From Glycomyces tritici (GTDB lineage Bacteria; Actinomycetota; Actinomycetes; Mycobacteriales; Micromonosporaceae), in contig NZ_JAUEMJ010000004.1 in NCBI RefSeq assembly GCF_030403505.1, forward strand, positions 372,001-436,000: a stretch of 64,000 nucleotides of DNA. The letters are read 5' to 3'. The translations under genes were made by a program, and so were the position numbers. Below, piece after piece: positions 23,033 through 32,836 of the stretch. The notes under the pieces are model-generated. The model made no database searches. It was not told where the DNA came from and saw nothing but the letters and a program-made list of their open reading frames with translations. Positions within the stretch are counted from its first letter, which is position 1. Every line of letters begins with the position of its first letter.

Positions 23033-25327
23033 TCAGCCTTCCCGGTTGTGGGCGTAGTTCTCCAGGTACTCCAGCTGCTCGGGGTCGAGACTGGGGCGCA
23101 CGCGCTCCATCGCCTGGGCCACATGGGAGGCGGTGACGATGCTGGCGTCCAGGGACTCGCGCATCGCGGTGAGCGCGGCCTCGCGCACGAGCGCGGCGCA
23201 GTCCGCGGCCGAGTAGAGCCACAGCTCGTCGGCGACCTCGTCGAGGTTCACGTCATCGGCGAACGGCACGTTCTTCGCGTTGGCGCGCAGGATGTCCGCG
23301 CGGCCGACCGCGTCCGGCGGGGGCACGTACACGAGGCGTTCGAGGCGGCCGGGCCGCAGCAGCGCCGGGTCGATCATGTCCGGCCGGTTCGTCGCGCCCA
23401 CGACCACCACGTCCCGCAGGGACTCGGCGCCGTCGAGCTCGGTGAGCAGCGCGGCGACCACGCGGTCGGCGGTGCCGCCGTCGGTCCCGCCGCCGCGGAC
23501 CGGCGCGAGGGCGTCGAGCTCGTCGAAGAACATCAGGGTCGGGCTGGCCTGGCGGGCGCGGCGGAACAGCTCCCGCACGTTCTTCTCCGACTCCCCCACC
23601 CACTTGTTCAGCAGCTCGGAGCCCTTGACGCTGAGCACGTTCGCGTGGCCCTCACCGGCGACGGCGCGCACGATGTAGGTCTTGCCGCACCCCGGCGGTC
23701 CATAGAGGAGGATGCCGCGGGGGGCCTCGATGCCCAGGCGCGTGAACGCGTCCGGGTAGGTCAGCGGCCAGAGCACGGTCTCGGTGAGGGTCTGCTTGAG
23801 GCCCTCCATGCCGCCCACGTCGGCGAGGGTGAGCCCGCCGAGCTCGACCGAGTCGCCGGACATGCTCGTGGGCCGCACCGATTCGAGCGCGCCGTCGAAG
23901 TCGGTGCCCTGCAGGGCGGTCGCGCCGCCGGCCTTGGCGCGCATGGCGGCCCGCACACCCGCCTCGCGGACCATGACGGCGAGGTCGGAGGCCACGTAGC
24001 CGGGGGCGCGGTGCGCCACGTGCTCCAGCTTCACGTCCTCGGCCACCTTCATGCCGCGCGTGAAGTACACGAGGAGGTCGCGGCGGGCGTCGGCGTCCGG
24101 CATCGGGACGACGACCTCGTGCTCCAGGCGCGAGCGCAGTGCGGCGTCGACGTCCTCGACGCGCGCGGTCGTGCACACCACGGCGTGCTCGCCGGCTTCG
24201 GCGAGGACCTCGTCGCAGAGCTGGGTGAACATGGTGCCCAACGGGGTCCGCTTCCCGGCCGGGGCGATCGCCTCGACCCCGCGCACCAGGAGCACGCCCG
24301 GGACGGTGAGCGCGGCGACGGCGGCGCGGAGCCGGTCGGCCGCCGCGTTCGCCTCGAGCGCGGCCAGGTCGTGCCCGGAGACCTCGCTGACGCGGGCGCC
24401 GACGGCGGCCGCGACCGAGCGGGCCACGGTGGCCTTCCCGGCGCCCGAGGGCCCCGAGACGAGCACGCCGAGCGCCATGTCCGTCCCCACCACCTTCAGG
24501 ACCTCGCGGTGGTTGAAGCCGAGGTCGAGCAGTTCGCGCAGCTCCTCAGCGGGGATCTTGGCGCCGGCCAGCTCCTCGTAGGGGATCGGCGCGATGCCCG
24601 GCTGGGCCTCAGGGGTCGCGGCGACGCGGCCCTGCGGCTCGGTGCGCGGGCGGGTCGCGGCGGCCTCGCCGCCGGAGTAGGCGGCGGGCATCGCGGCGCG
24701 GGCGCGGCCGAGGTTCGCGACGCGGCCGGACTCCAGCGGCAGGTCGATGGAGGCCGGGGCGTCGTGCTCCCACTCCACGCGCGTGTCCGAGGTGATCATG
24801 GCGCCGCTGGCGGGGCTGGCCTCGACCACGTTGAGCACCATGGTGGTCCAGCCGATGCCGAGGGTGTTGTTGAGCGTGCGGCGGGTGGCGGCGACGATGT
24901 CGCGCTGCGCGTCCCCCAGCTCGATCGGCAGGAGCGACACGTCGTCGCCCTCGCCCACGACCTTCGACAGGAGCGCCAGGCGCAGCGTGTCGGGGTCGAC
25001 CACGGCCACCGCCGAAGCCGGGCCGGAGAGGACCACGCGGTCGGCGGCGGCGAGGTCGACGGGCGAGAGGCGCACCGGGTCGCCGTCGCGCGCACCGATG
25101 TTCCCCAAGGTCAGGTCGTCGGCGTAGAGGGCGCGCCGGGACGCGTACCGGTCGGCGGCCAGCGCGATCGCGGCCGTCGTGCGCCGCCCCGTGAGCTCGA
25201 CCGCGTCGCCGGCGCGGAGGCCGAGGGCGGTGAGGGCTTCGGGGTGGAGGCGCACGATGCCGCGGCGGGCGTCGAGCCCGGCCTTGGCGCGGGTCGCTGT
25301 CAAAGTGAGGGAACCAGAGTCGGTCAC
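23033..25327 (-). CDS. CDC48/VAT-type AAA family ATPase
   Basis: A 764-residue protein with a Cdc48-like N domain (residues 1-180, beta-barrel segments DAVELTGRRT and GNIGARDGDPVRL) and two AAA modules. D1 has Walker A GPSGAGKAT (292-300), but its Walker B position reads VLLVRGVEAI (345-354) without the usual Asp-Glu. D2 is intact: GPPGCGKT (543-550), LMFFDELDALAP, ATNRPDMIDPALLRPGR. It is likely an unfoldase or segregase acting on protein complexes; related proteins occur in mycobacteria and Streptomyces. The start GTG 25327 is set by TAGGCT 7 nt upstream, trimming a longer open frame. Confidence 0.88.
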   Translation of the reverse strand: MTDSGSLTLTATRAKAGLDARRGIVRLHPEALTALGLRAGDAVELTGRRTTAAIALAADRYASRRALYADDLTLGNIGARDGDPVRLSPVDLAAADRVVLSGPASAVAVVDPDTLRLALLSKVVGEGDDVSLLPIELGDAQRDIVAATRRTLNNTLGIGWTTMVLNVVEASPASGAMITSDTRVEWEHDAPASIDLPLESGRVANLGRARAAMPAAYSGGEAAATRPRTEPQGRVAATPEAQPGIAPIPYEELAGAKIPAEELRELLDLGFNHREVLKVVGTDMALGVLVSGPSGAGKATVARSVAAAVGARVSEVSGHDLAALEANAAADRLRAAVAALTVPGVLLVRGVEAIAPAGKRTPLGTMFTQLCDEVLAEAGEHAVVCTTARVEDVDAALRSRLEHEVVVPMPDADARRDLLVYFTRGMKVAEDVKLEHVAHRAPGYVASDLAVMVREAGVRAAMRAKAGGATALQGTDFDGALESVRPTSMSGDSVELGGLTLADVGGMEGLKQTLTETVLWPLTYPDAFTRLGIEAPRGILLYGPPGCGKTYIVRAVAGEGHANVLSVKGSELLNKWVGESEKNVRELFRRARQASPTLMFFDELDALAPVRGGGTDGGTADRVVAALLTELDGAESLRDVVVVGATNRPDMIDPALLRPGRLERLVYVPPPDAVGRADILRANAKNVPFADDVNLDEVADELWLYSAADCAALVREAALTAMRESLDASIVTASHVAQAMERVRPSLDPEQLEYLENYAHNREG

Positions 25328-25429
25328 GTCGCACAGCCTATTACGGCCCGGCCGCAGTCGGCGACGCTCACAGTGCGCCGGTCTTGCCACACCGGCAACT
25401 CGCGCGCGGTGCGCGGCTTTCGCGGGCGG

Positions 25430-25630
25430 CTACTCCTCGGCAGGGGAGAGTTCCATGCGGTAGACCTGGCGGCCGTCCTCGAGGAGGATCGCGGCGGCGG
25501 CGCCCTGGTCGGCGAACTCGCGCCACCGTTCGCCGAGCCACGACTCCGCGTCGCCCTGGCTGCCCAGGTCGCTGTCCGGAGTTTCGATCGCGTTGCCGTC
25601 GGCGTCTTCGAGATTCCAGGTCCAAGTCAT
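25430..25630 (-). CDS. small conserved actinobacterial protein (66 aa)
   Basis: A 66-residue acidic protein beginning MTWTWNLEDADGNAIETP, with a central GDAESWLGERWREFADQG and the end DGRQVYRMELSPAE. It resembles a widespread small hypothetical protein of actinomycetes of unknown function. The start ATG 25630 has TACTGT 6 nt upstream, the leaderless pattern seen repeatedly here. It lies 103 nt upstream of the AAA ATPase gene on the same strand. Confidence 0.72.
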   Translation of the reverse strand: MTWTWNLEDADGNAIETPDSDLGSQGDAESWLGERWREFADQGAAAAILLEDGRQVYRMELSPAEE

Positions 25631-25964
25631 GGCACCACAGTACGTGATCGGGCCCTGTCGCGGCTGCCGAGTGCGTCGGCCTCCGCACGCCGCATCGCCC
25701 TTGTGCGGCAGGGGCATGGGCGCACCCGCGGCAGCGACGCGCTCGTCGCCGGCCACCTTGCGGGTTTCCTGGACCGCCTGTTCCGGAGCTGGAGGGTGAG
25801 GGTGGCGAGGACGAGGACCCCTCCGGTGATCCAGATCCGTAGGCGAGCGCGGCCGCGCCGCCCAGCGACCAGGGGATCAGGCGCCAGGCGGCGGGGTTGC
25901 GGTCGAGCGGTCGTCGGGTGCCGGCACGGTTTCCGGTCAGCGTGCGAGCGCCCAGGGGCCGCGC
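25631..25964. other. 334-bp gap without a confident gene
   Basis: Sequence between the small-protein gene and the beta-helix gene. A minus-strand frame encodes one hydrophobic stretch (LRIWITGGVLVLATLTLQL), which might be a remnant of a membrane protein, but it has no convincing start, ribosome site or conserved motif. Confidence 0.4.
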
Positions 25965-27872
25965 TCACCAGTCGAAGCGGTCGTGGGCCGGGGCGGTCAC
26001 CGGGGTGCGCTCGACCGGCTCCGGTTCTTCCTCGCGGCGGCGGCGGGGGCCGAACGCGAGGCCCAGTGCGACGAGTGTCCACAAGGGTAGGAGCGCGACC
26101 CAGAGCCAGGCGGGGGCGACCGGGACGTACGGGAGGGTCATGACCGCGCGGTCGACCGCGTCGAGCACCGCGATCGCGCCGATGAGGCCGGTGAACAGCC
26201 CGAAGAACGTCATCCCGCACTGCCGCCAGGAGCGCCCGGCGAGCAGCCAGCCGACGCCCCACAGGCCGATCGCCAGCGCCTCGTAATCGGCCCGGCCCGA
26301 CCAGATCGCGAGGACGAGGAGCAGGCCGCCCGCGCCGGTCGCCATGGCGGAGAACGTCATGCGGCCCGCGCGCGGGGGCTCGTCGGTGCGGGCGGCGGCG
26401 AGCCAGCCGGCACCGGTGAGGAACAGCAGCGAGGCGGCGAAGACCACGGCCGCCTGGAACTCGAGGCGGTCGGTGAAGCGCGCGCCGAACCAGTCGCAGC
26501 CGTCGGGGAGGTCCTCGGTCCCGGCGACACCGCAGACCGCGGTCTTGAGCGCCTTCAACGGATCACCGGCGATGCGCGAGGGCTGCAGGCTCGCATCGCA
26601 GTCGGGGAGGACTGCGGGGGAGGACCGGAAGACGCCGGGCTCGTCGAAGCAGAGGCCGGTTCCGGTCCCGTCCCACCACAGGTCGACCTGGTTGCGTTGG
26701 CGCTGGCCGTCCTCGCGGATGCCGAAGGTGTTGCCGGAGAAGGTGTTCTGGTCGCCCGCCGCCTGGTAGTCGGTGCCGGTCTCGCCCCAGGCGGCGATCG
26801 CGGCGGTCTGCTGGTCCCAGATGCGGTTGCCGGTCGCGGTCAGCTTGTCGGATTCGGCGACGAGGAGGCCGACGCCCGCGGGCAGGGCGAAGTCGGGGCA
26901 GCGGACGTCGTCCCAGGCGCGCTCGCCGAGGGGTGCTCGGCAGGCGGCCGTGCCGAGCTGGTCGTAGTGGCCGGTGTTGTTGCCGTACAGGAGGTTGTCG
27001 GTGACGTCCACTCCGGGGATGTCGGGTCGTGCGCCGGTGTGGTCGACGGCGATGCCGGTCGTGTTGCCGTGCAGGCGGTTTCCGGCGATGCTGCCGGTCG
27101 CGTCCATGCCCCGGTACCAGACGCCGACCGTGTTCCCGGTGGCCTCGCAGCCGTTGACGTCGGCGTCGGACTGCTCGATGAGGATGCCCGCGGTGTCGTT
27201 GGACTCGGCTCGGCAGTCGGTGAGCGCCACCGCGCGCGACCCGGTGACGTGGATGCCGGCGCCGCCGCTCTGGACCGCGGCGACGGCTTCGACGGTCGCG
27301 CCCTGGGAGCGGAGGTCCAGGGCTTGCTCGCGGGCCTGTGCGAGGGTGAACCCCTTGAGGTACAGGCCGGGTGCGCCGTCGACTTCCATGACCGTGTCGA
27401 GTGCGAAGCGGCCGGAGAGGAGGACGTCTTCGGGGCTGTCGCCGCGGCCCTCGATCTGGAGGTTCTGGAGGTCTTCGGGGATGCGCGCGGGTTCGTCGAG
27501 CGTGTAGTCGCCGGGCAGGATGAGCACGCGCATCCCGGGTTCGGACTGTGCGAGCGCGGCGGGGAGCGAAGCGAAGCCGGTGTCCTGGCAGTCCTCGTAG
27601 AGGCGTTCGTTCTCGAGGCGGCGCAGGTACTCCACTCCCTCGTTCCGTGCCGCGAACGTCTCGGGGTCGGCGGGGCAGACGAGGAGGTAGGAGCCGTCCT
27701 CGCGGTACGCGGGCGGTTCGATGGTGCGCTCGTAGACGGGGATGTCGGGGTAGGGAGGCTCGTCGGGGCGGTCTTGGGCGGCGAGGAGTCCGCTCAGCCC
27801 TATGGCCGCGAAGGCGATCAGGATGAAGACGGCCATCGCGAGGCGGTGCTGGGGGCGGGGCGCGGGGGGCAC
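25965..27872 (-). CDS. membrane-anchored right-handed parallel beta-helix protein
   Basis: A 635-residue protein. One TM helix near the N-terminus (MAVFILIAFAAIGLSGLLAAQ, residues 13-33) leads to an exported domain of about 430 residues made of beta-helix rungs (GAGIHVTGSRAVALTDCRAE, NDTAGILIEQSDADVNGCEA, NTVGVWYRGMDATGSIAGNR), like NosD or pectate-lyase folds. It ends with five or six C-terminal TM helices and a short basic cytoplasmic tail. No catalytic residues can be named, so it may bind or modify polysaccharide at the envelope. The GTG at 27872 was chosen because TACCCT lies 6 nt upstream. Confidence 0.75.
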   Translation of the reverse strand: MPPAPRPQHRLAMAVFILIAFAAIGLSGLLAAQDRPDEPPYPDIPVYERTIEPPAYREDGSYLLVCPADPETFAARNEGVEYLRRLENERLYEDCQDTGFASLPAALAQSEPGMRVLILPGDYTLDEPARIPEDLQNLQIEGRGDSPEDVLLSGRFALDTVMEVDGAPGLYLKGFTLAQAREQALDLRSQGATVEAVAAVQSGGAGIHVTGSRAVALTDCRAESNDTAGILIEQSDADVNGCEATGNTVGVWYRGMDATGSIAGNRLHGNTTGIAVDHTGARPDIPGVDVTDNLLYGNNTGHYDQLGTAACRAPLGERAWDDVRCPDFALPAGVGLLVAESDKLTATGNRIWDQQTAAIAAWGETGTDYQAAGDQNTFSGNTFGIREDGQRQRNQVDLWWDGTGTGLCFDEPGVFRSSPAVLPDCDASLQPSRIAGDPLKALKTAVCGVAGTEDLPDGCDWFGARFTDRLEFQAAVVFAASLLFLTGAGWLAAARTDEPPRAGRMTFSAMATGAGGLLLVLAIWSGRADYEALAIGLWGVGWLLAGRSWRQCGMTFFGLFTGLIGAIAVLDAVDRAVMTLPYVPVAPAWLWVALLPLWTLVALGLAFGPRRRREEEPEPVERTPVTAPAHDRFDW

Positions 27873-28086
27873 GGGCTCAGGGTAACGCGAGGCGCACTCG
27901 ATGTGAAGGGGCGGAATGCGATGGGGCGCAGTCGGTTCGGTCCCCTCGGCGATCCCCGGGCAGTCCCCCGCCCTCCCAGGGGGGCGACCCCGGTTCAAGT
28001 GTGCCGCCGGGGTCCGACAGAAAACCGCCGTTCTTACCGTCGTAAGGAAATCTGTCACCCGAAAGAGTGCCTGCGGCGGCGGTAAC

Positions 28087-28121
28087 GCGGCATACCGTCC
28101 TTGGAGGGGGCGGTATGCCGC
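28087..28121. terminator. hairpin upstream of the beta-helix gene
   Basis: GCGGCATACCG (28087-28097) pairs with CGGTATGCCGC (28111-28121) around a 13-nt loop. It sits between the groEL terminator and the beta-helix gene promoter, and may back up termination or fold in the leader. Confidence 0.55.
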
Positions 28122-28170
28122 GCTTGCGCAGCGGACTACGCCGTCTGCACTGGCAGCCAGTACAGAGAAA

Positions 28171-28206
28171 GGGAGAACCACTCACAATACAGTGAGCGGT
28201 TCTCCC
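28171..28206 (-). terminator. groEL terminator
   Basis: GGGAGAACC-A-CTCAC (28171-28185) pairs with GTGAG-C-GGTTCTCCC (28192-28206) around AATACA. On the minus strand it is followed by TTTCTCTG, 45 nt after the groEL stop codon. Confidence 0.82.
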
Positions 28207-28250
28207 CCGCAGTACTCAGTCGGCCTGAGCAGCCGGTCCCGAAGGACTGG

Positions 28251-30146
<1,896 letters not shown>

Positions 30147-31097
30147 CTACGGATTCGGTGGCGGCGGCGGGGCCGGGTGGCCCGGTTCGCCGGGCTCGGC
30201 CGGGTCGACGGCGACGCCCGCGGCCTCCGCGGAGAGCGAGGTGGCCGAGACGGATTCGGCGCGCCCGCGCAGCCACGCGTACGTGCACAGGGACGCGGCG
30301 AGGATCCAGATCATGGGCACGAGCAGGAGCAGCGCCATGACCGCCTCGGTGAGGACGGTGAGCACGGTGGCGAGCCAGGACGCGAAGACCGCGTGCCAGA
30401 CACCGGCCAGGAGCAGGCCGACGAGGGAGATGATGAGGTTCGCGGCGATGGCGACGAGGACGACGATGACGATGCGGCCCAGGGCGGGCCAGAACGCCGA
30501 GTGCGTCAGCTGGATGGAGCGGGCGTAGGGACTGCGGCGGGCCTCGAAGACGGCGGCGGGCGCCATGAGGCTGAGCGCGAAGATCGCCCACAGGCCGGGC
30601 AGGACGCAGAGCACGAGGCCGACGGCGATGGTGACCCAGGCGAGCAGGAGCCACAGGAAGAACCGGCCGCCGCGCTTGAAGCCGAAGGAGAAGGCCTCGC
30701 CGAGGGCGAGGAAGCCGCCGGCCGCTTCGGCGGCGGCGGTGCGCACGGCGGCGAGCGCGGCCGAGCCGGAGACGTAGAGGACGGCCAGGGAGAGGATCGC
30801 GCCGATGACGCCCACGGCGACGCCGGGGCTGTACTCGCGGACGATCGTGCCCCAGTCGGTCTGGTCCACGTCGATGTGGGGGGTGCGCACGGTGTTGTTG
30901 AACGCGCCGAGGACCCAGCGCGGCAGGACGACCCCGATGAGGAGGATGAGGCCGACCGTGCGCCAGGAGCGCTGCACGACGTCCATCGACGCGTGCCACC
31001 AGCCCTCGAACGTGTCGGTCACCAGGGGGTCGCCGCCGGAGAAGCGGCCCGAGGGCTCGCCGCCCTGCCCCGCGTTCCAGTATGGATCGTCGCTCAT
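30147..31097 (-). CDS. multi-pass membrane protein of unknown function
   Basis: A 316-residue protein with about six TM segments: TVGLILLIGVVLPRWVLGAF, VGVIGAILSLAVLYVSG, FLWLLLAWVTIAVGLVLCVLPGLW, IVIVVLVAIAANLIISLVGLLL and others. The sequence around CVLPGLWAIFALSLMAPAAVFE resembles the glycerophosphodiester-phosphodiesterase membrane-domain/DUF975-like families, which have no known activity. The C-terminal 40 residues are proline-rich and cytoplasmic. The ATG at 31097 has TAAGAT 7 nt upstream, so it is probably leaderless. Confidence 0.75.
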   Translation of the reverse strand: MSDDPYWNAGQGGEPSGRFSGGDPLVTDTFEGWWHASMDVVQRSWRTVGLILLIGVVLPRWVLGAFNNTVRTPHIDVDQTDWGTIVREYSPGVAVGVIGAILSLAVLYVSGSAALAAVRTAAAEAAGGFLALGEAFSFGFKRGGRFFLWLLLAWVTIAVGLVLCVLPGLWAIFALSLMAPAAVFEARRSPYARSIQLTHSAFWPALGRIVIVVLVAIAANLIISLVGLLLAGVWHAVFASWLATVLTVLTEAVMALLLLVPMIWILAASLCTYAWLRGRAESVSATSLSAEAAGVAVDPAEPGEPGHPAPPPPPNP

Positions 31098-31273
31098 ACG
31101 CGGGATCTTAAGGCAATGAACGGTGCATATCAGACAAACAGCTGCAACGCATCCGTTCGGGGATGACACGTTCGCGCATTCCCCTGCCCGGCCGCCCCCG
31201 AGCCACTACCGTACGCAGGTATCGGTGCACGTCGCGCCGGTAGAAGAGACCGCCGAGCACACCGGGAGCGCCG

Positions 31274-32836
31274 ATGTCCCACCGCGAACCGCGACCGGTC
31301 GGCCGCGAGAAGACCTTCTTCGGGCATCCCCGCGGCCTCGCCGTCCTCTTCGGCACCGAGATGTGGGAGCGGTTCAGCTTCTACGGCCTGCAGGGCATCC
31401 TCCTCACGTTCCTCGTCGCCGACACCGCGCAGAACGGCCTCGGCCTCGCCGACACCGTCGCCGTCCCGATCGCCTCGCTCTACTCCGGGCTCGTCTACCT
31501 GACGGCGCTGCCCGGCGGCTGGCTGGCCGACCGCATCCTCGGGCCCCGCCGCGCCGTCCTCATCGGCGGCATCATCATCATGGCCGGCCACATCTCCATG
31601 GCCATCCCCCTCGACAACCCGGCGATGGTCTTCTTCGGCCTCTTCCTCGTCGTCGCCGGCTCGGGCCTGCTGAAGCCGAACATCTCCGTGATGGTCGGCA
31701 AGCTCTACGACGGCGACACCGACGCCCGCCGCGACGCCGGGTTCTCCGTGTTCTACATGGGCATCAACCTCGGCGCGTTCCTCGGCATCCTCATCACCCC
31801 CTACCTCGCCGGGGACGACCGGTGGCACCTCGGCTTCGGCGCCGCCGCGGTCGGCATGGCCCTCGGCCTCCTCTGGTACGTGCGCGGCTGGCCGCGCCTG
31901 TCGAACGCCGGCATCGGCCCGGCCCGCCCGCTCAGCGAAGCCGAGAAGAAGCAGTCCGCCAAGATCATCGTCATCGCGCTGGCCATCGCGGCCGTCGCGA
32001 TCGCGATCTGGGCCTGGACCGGGACGCTCACCCTCTCCACCGTGCCCACGGTCGTCACGGGCCTCTCGATCGCCGCCGCCGTCTGGTACTTCGTCTACAT
32101 CTTCGGCGAGGCCAAGGACATCACGCCCGCCGAGAAGGCCGGGCTGCGCGCCTACGTGGGCCTGTTCATCGCCTCGGTCGTGTTCTGGATGCTGTACCTC
32201 CAGATGGGCTCCGTGCTCACCGCGTTCGCCGCGAACTCCGTCGACCTCGACTCGTGGGGCTTCCACCTGCCCGCCGGCGGGGTCCAGAACTTCAACTCGA
32301 TCTTCATCCTGATCTTCTCCCCGATCTTCGGCGTCATCTGGCTGAAGGCCGGCACCCGCTTCGGGACCGCGTACAAGTTCGCGGTCGGCGTGTTCCTCGT
32401 CGGCTTCGCGTACGTGTTCCTCGGCTGGCTCCAGACCCGCGCCGACGACGGCGTGCTCGTCGGCCTCGCCTGGATGGCCTGGGTGTACCTGCTGCTCACC
32501 TTCGGCGAGCTGTGCGTCTCCCCCGTCGGCCTGAGCGTCACCACGCAGCTCGCCCCGCCGAACCTCAAGGGGCAGATGATGGGCGTGTGGTTCCTCGGCC
32601 CCGCGGTGGGCACACCGCTCGGCGGGCAGGCGTTCGCGTTCCTCGTGCCGAGGGTCGGCGAGGCCGCGTTCTTCTACATCCTCGCCGGCATCGCGATCCT
32701 CACCGCCGTCGTCCTCGCGATCTTCAGCCCCGCCATCCACCGGCTCATGGGCCGCGGCGGGCACGGGCCGAACGCGACGCTCGAGACGCCGCCCGAACCC
32801 GAGTTCGGCAGGGGCTCGGACGGCCGCGTCGACTAA
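31274..32836 (+). CDS. POT family proton-dependent oligopeptide transporter
   Basis: A 520-residue MFS protein that imports di- and tripeptides with protons. The proton-coupling motif EMWERFSFYGLQGI (ExxERFxYYG type) is in TM1 at residues 29-42. GSGLLKPNISVMVG, FSVFYMGINLGAFLGILITP and the C-terminal FGELCVSPVGLSVTTQLAP are POT signatures. The ATG at 31274 has GGGAGC upstream. It overlaps the convergent metallophosphoesterase gene by 4 nt. Length and motifs are complete. Confidence 0.94.
   Translation: MSHREPRPVGREKTFFGHPRGLAVLFGTEMWERFSFYGLQGILLTFLVADTAQNGLGLADTVAVPIASLYSGLVYLTALPGGWLADRILGPRRAVLIGGIIIMAGHISMAIPLDNPAMVFFGLFLVVAGSGLLKPNISVMVGKLYDGDTDARRDAGFSVFYMGINLGAFLGILITPYLAGDDRWHLGFGAAAVGMALGLLWYVRGWPRLSNAGIGPARPLSEAEKKQSAKIIVIALAIAAVAIAIWAWTGTLTLSTVPTVVTGLSIAAAVWYFVYIFGEAKDITPAEKAGLRAYVGLFIASVVFWMLYLQMGSVLTAFAANSVDLDSWGFHLPAGGVQNFNSIFILIFSPIFGVIWLKAGTRFGTAYKFAVGVFLVGFAYVFLGWLQTRADDGVLVGLAWMAWVYLLLTFGELCVSPVGLSVTTQLAPPNLKGQMMGVWFLGPAVGTPLGGQAFAFLVPRVGEAAFFYILAGIAILTAVVLAIFSPAIHRLMGRGGHGPNATLETPPEPEFGRGSDGRVD

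Noticed and set aside
23006..26143. 1045-codon plus-strand frame opposite the AAA ATPase gene
   Set aside because: Antisense shadow with His/Arg/Gly-rich composition; no recognisable motif.
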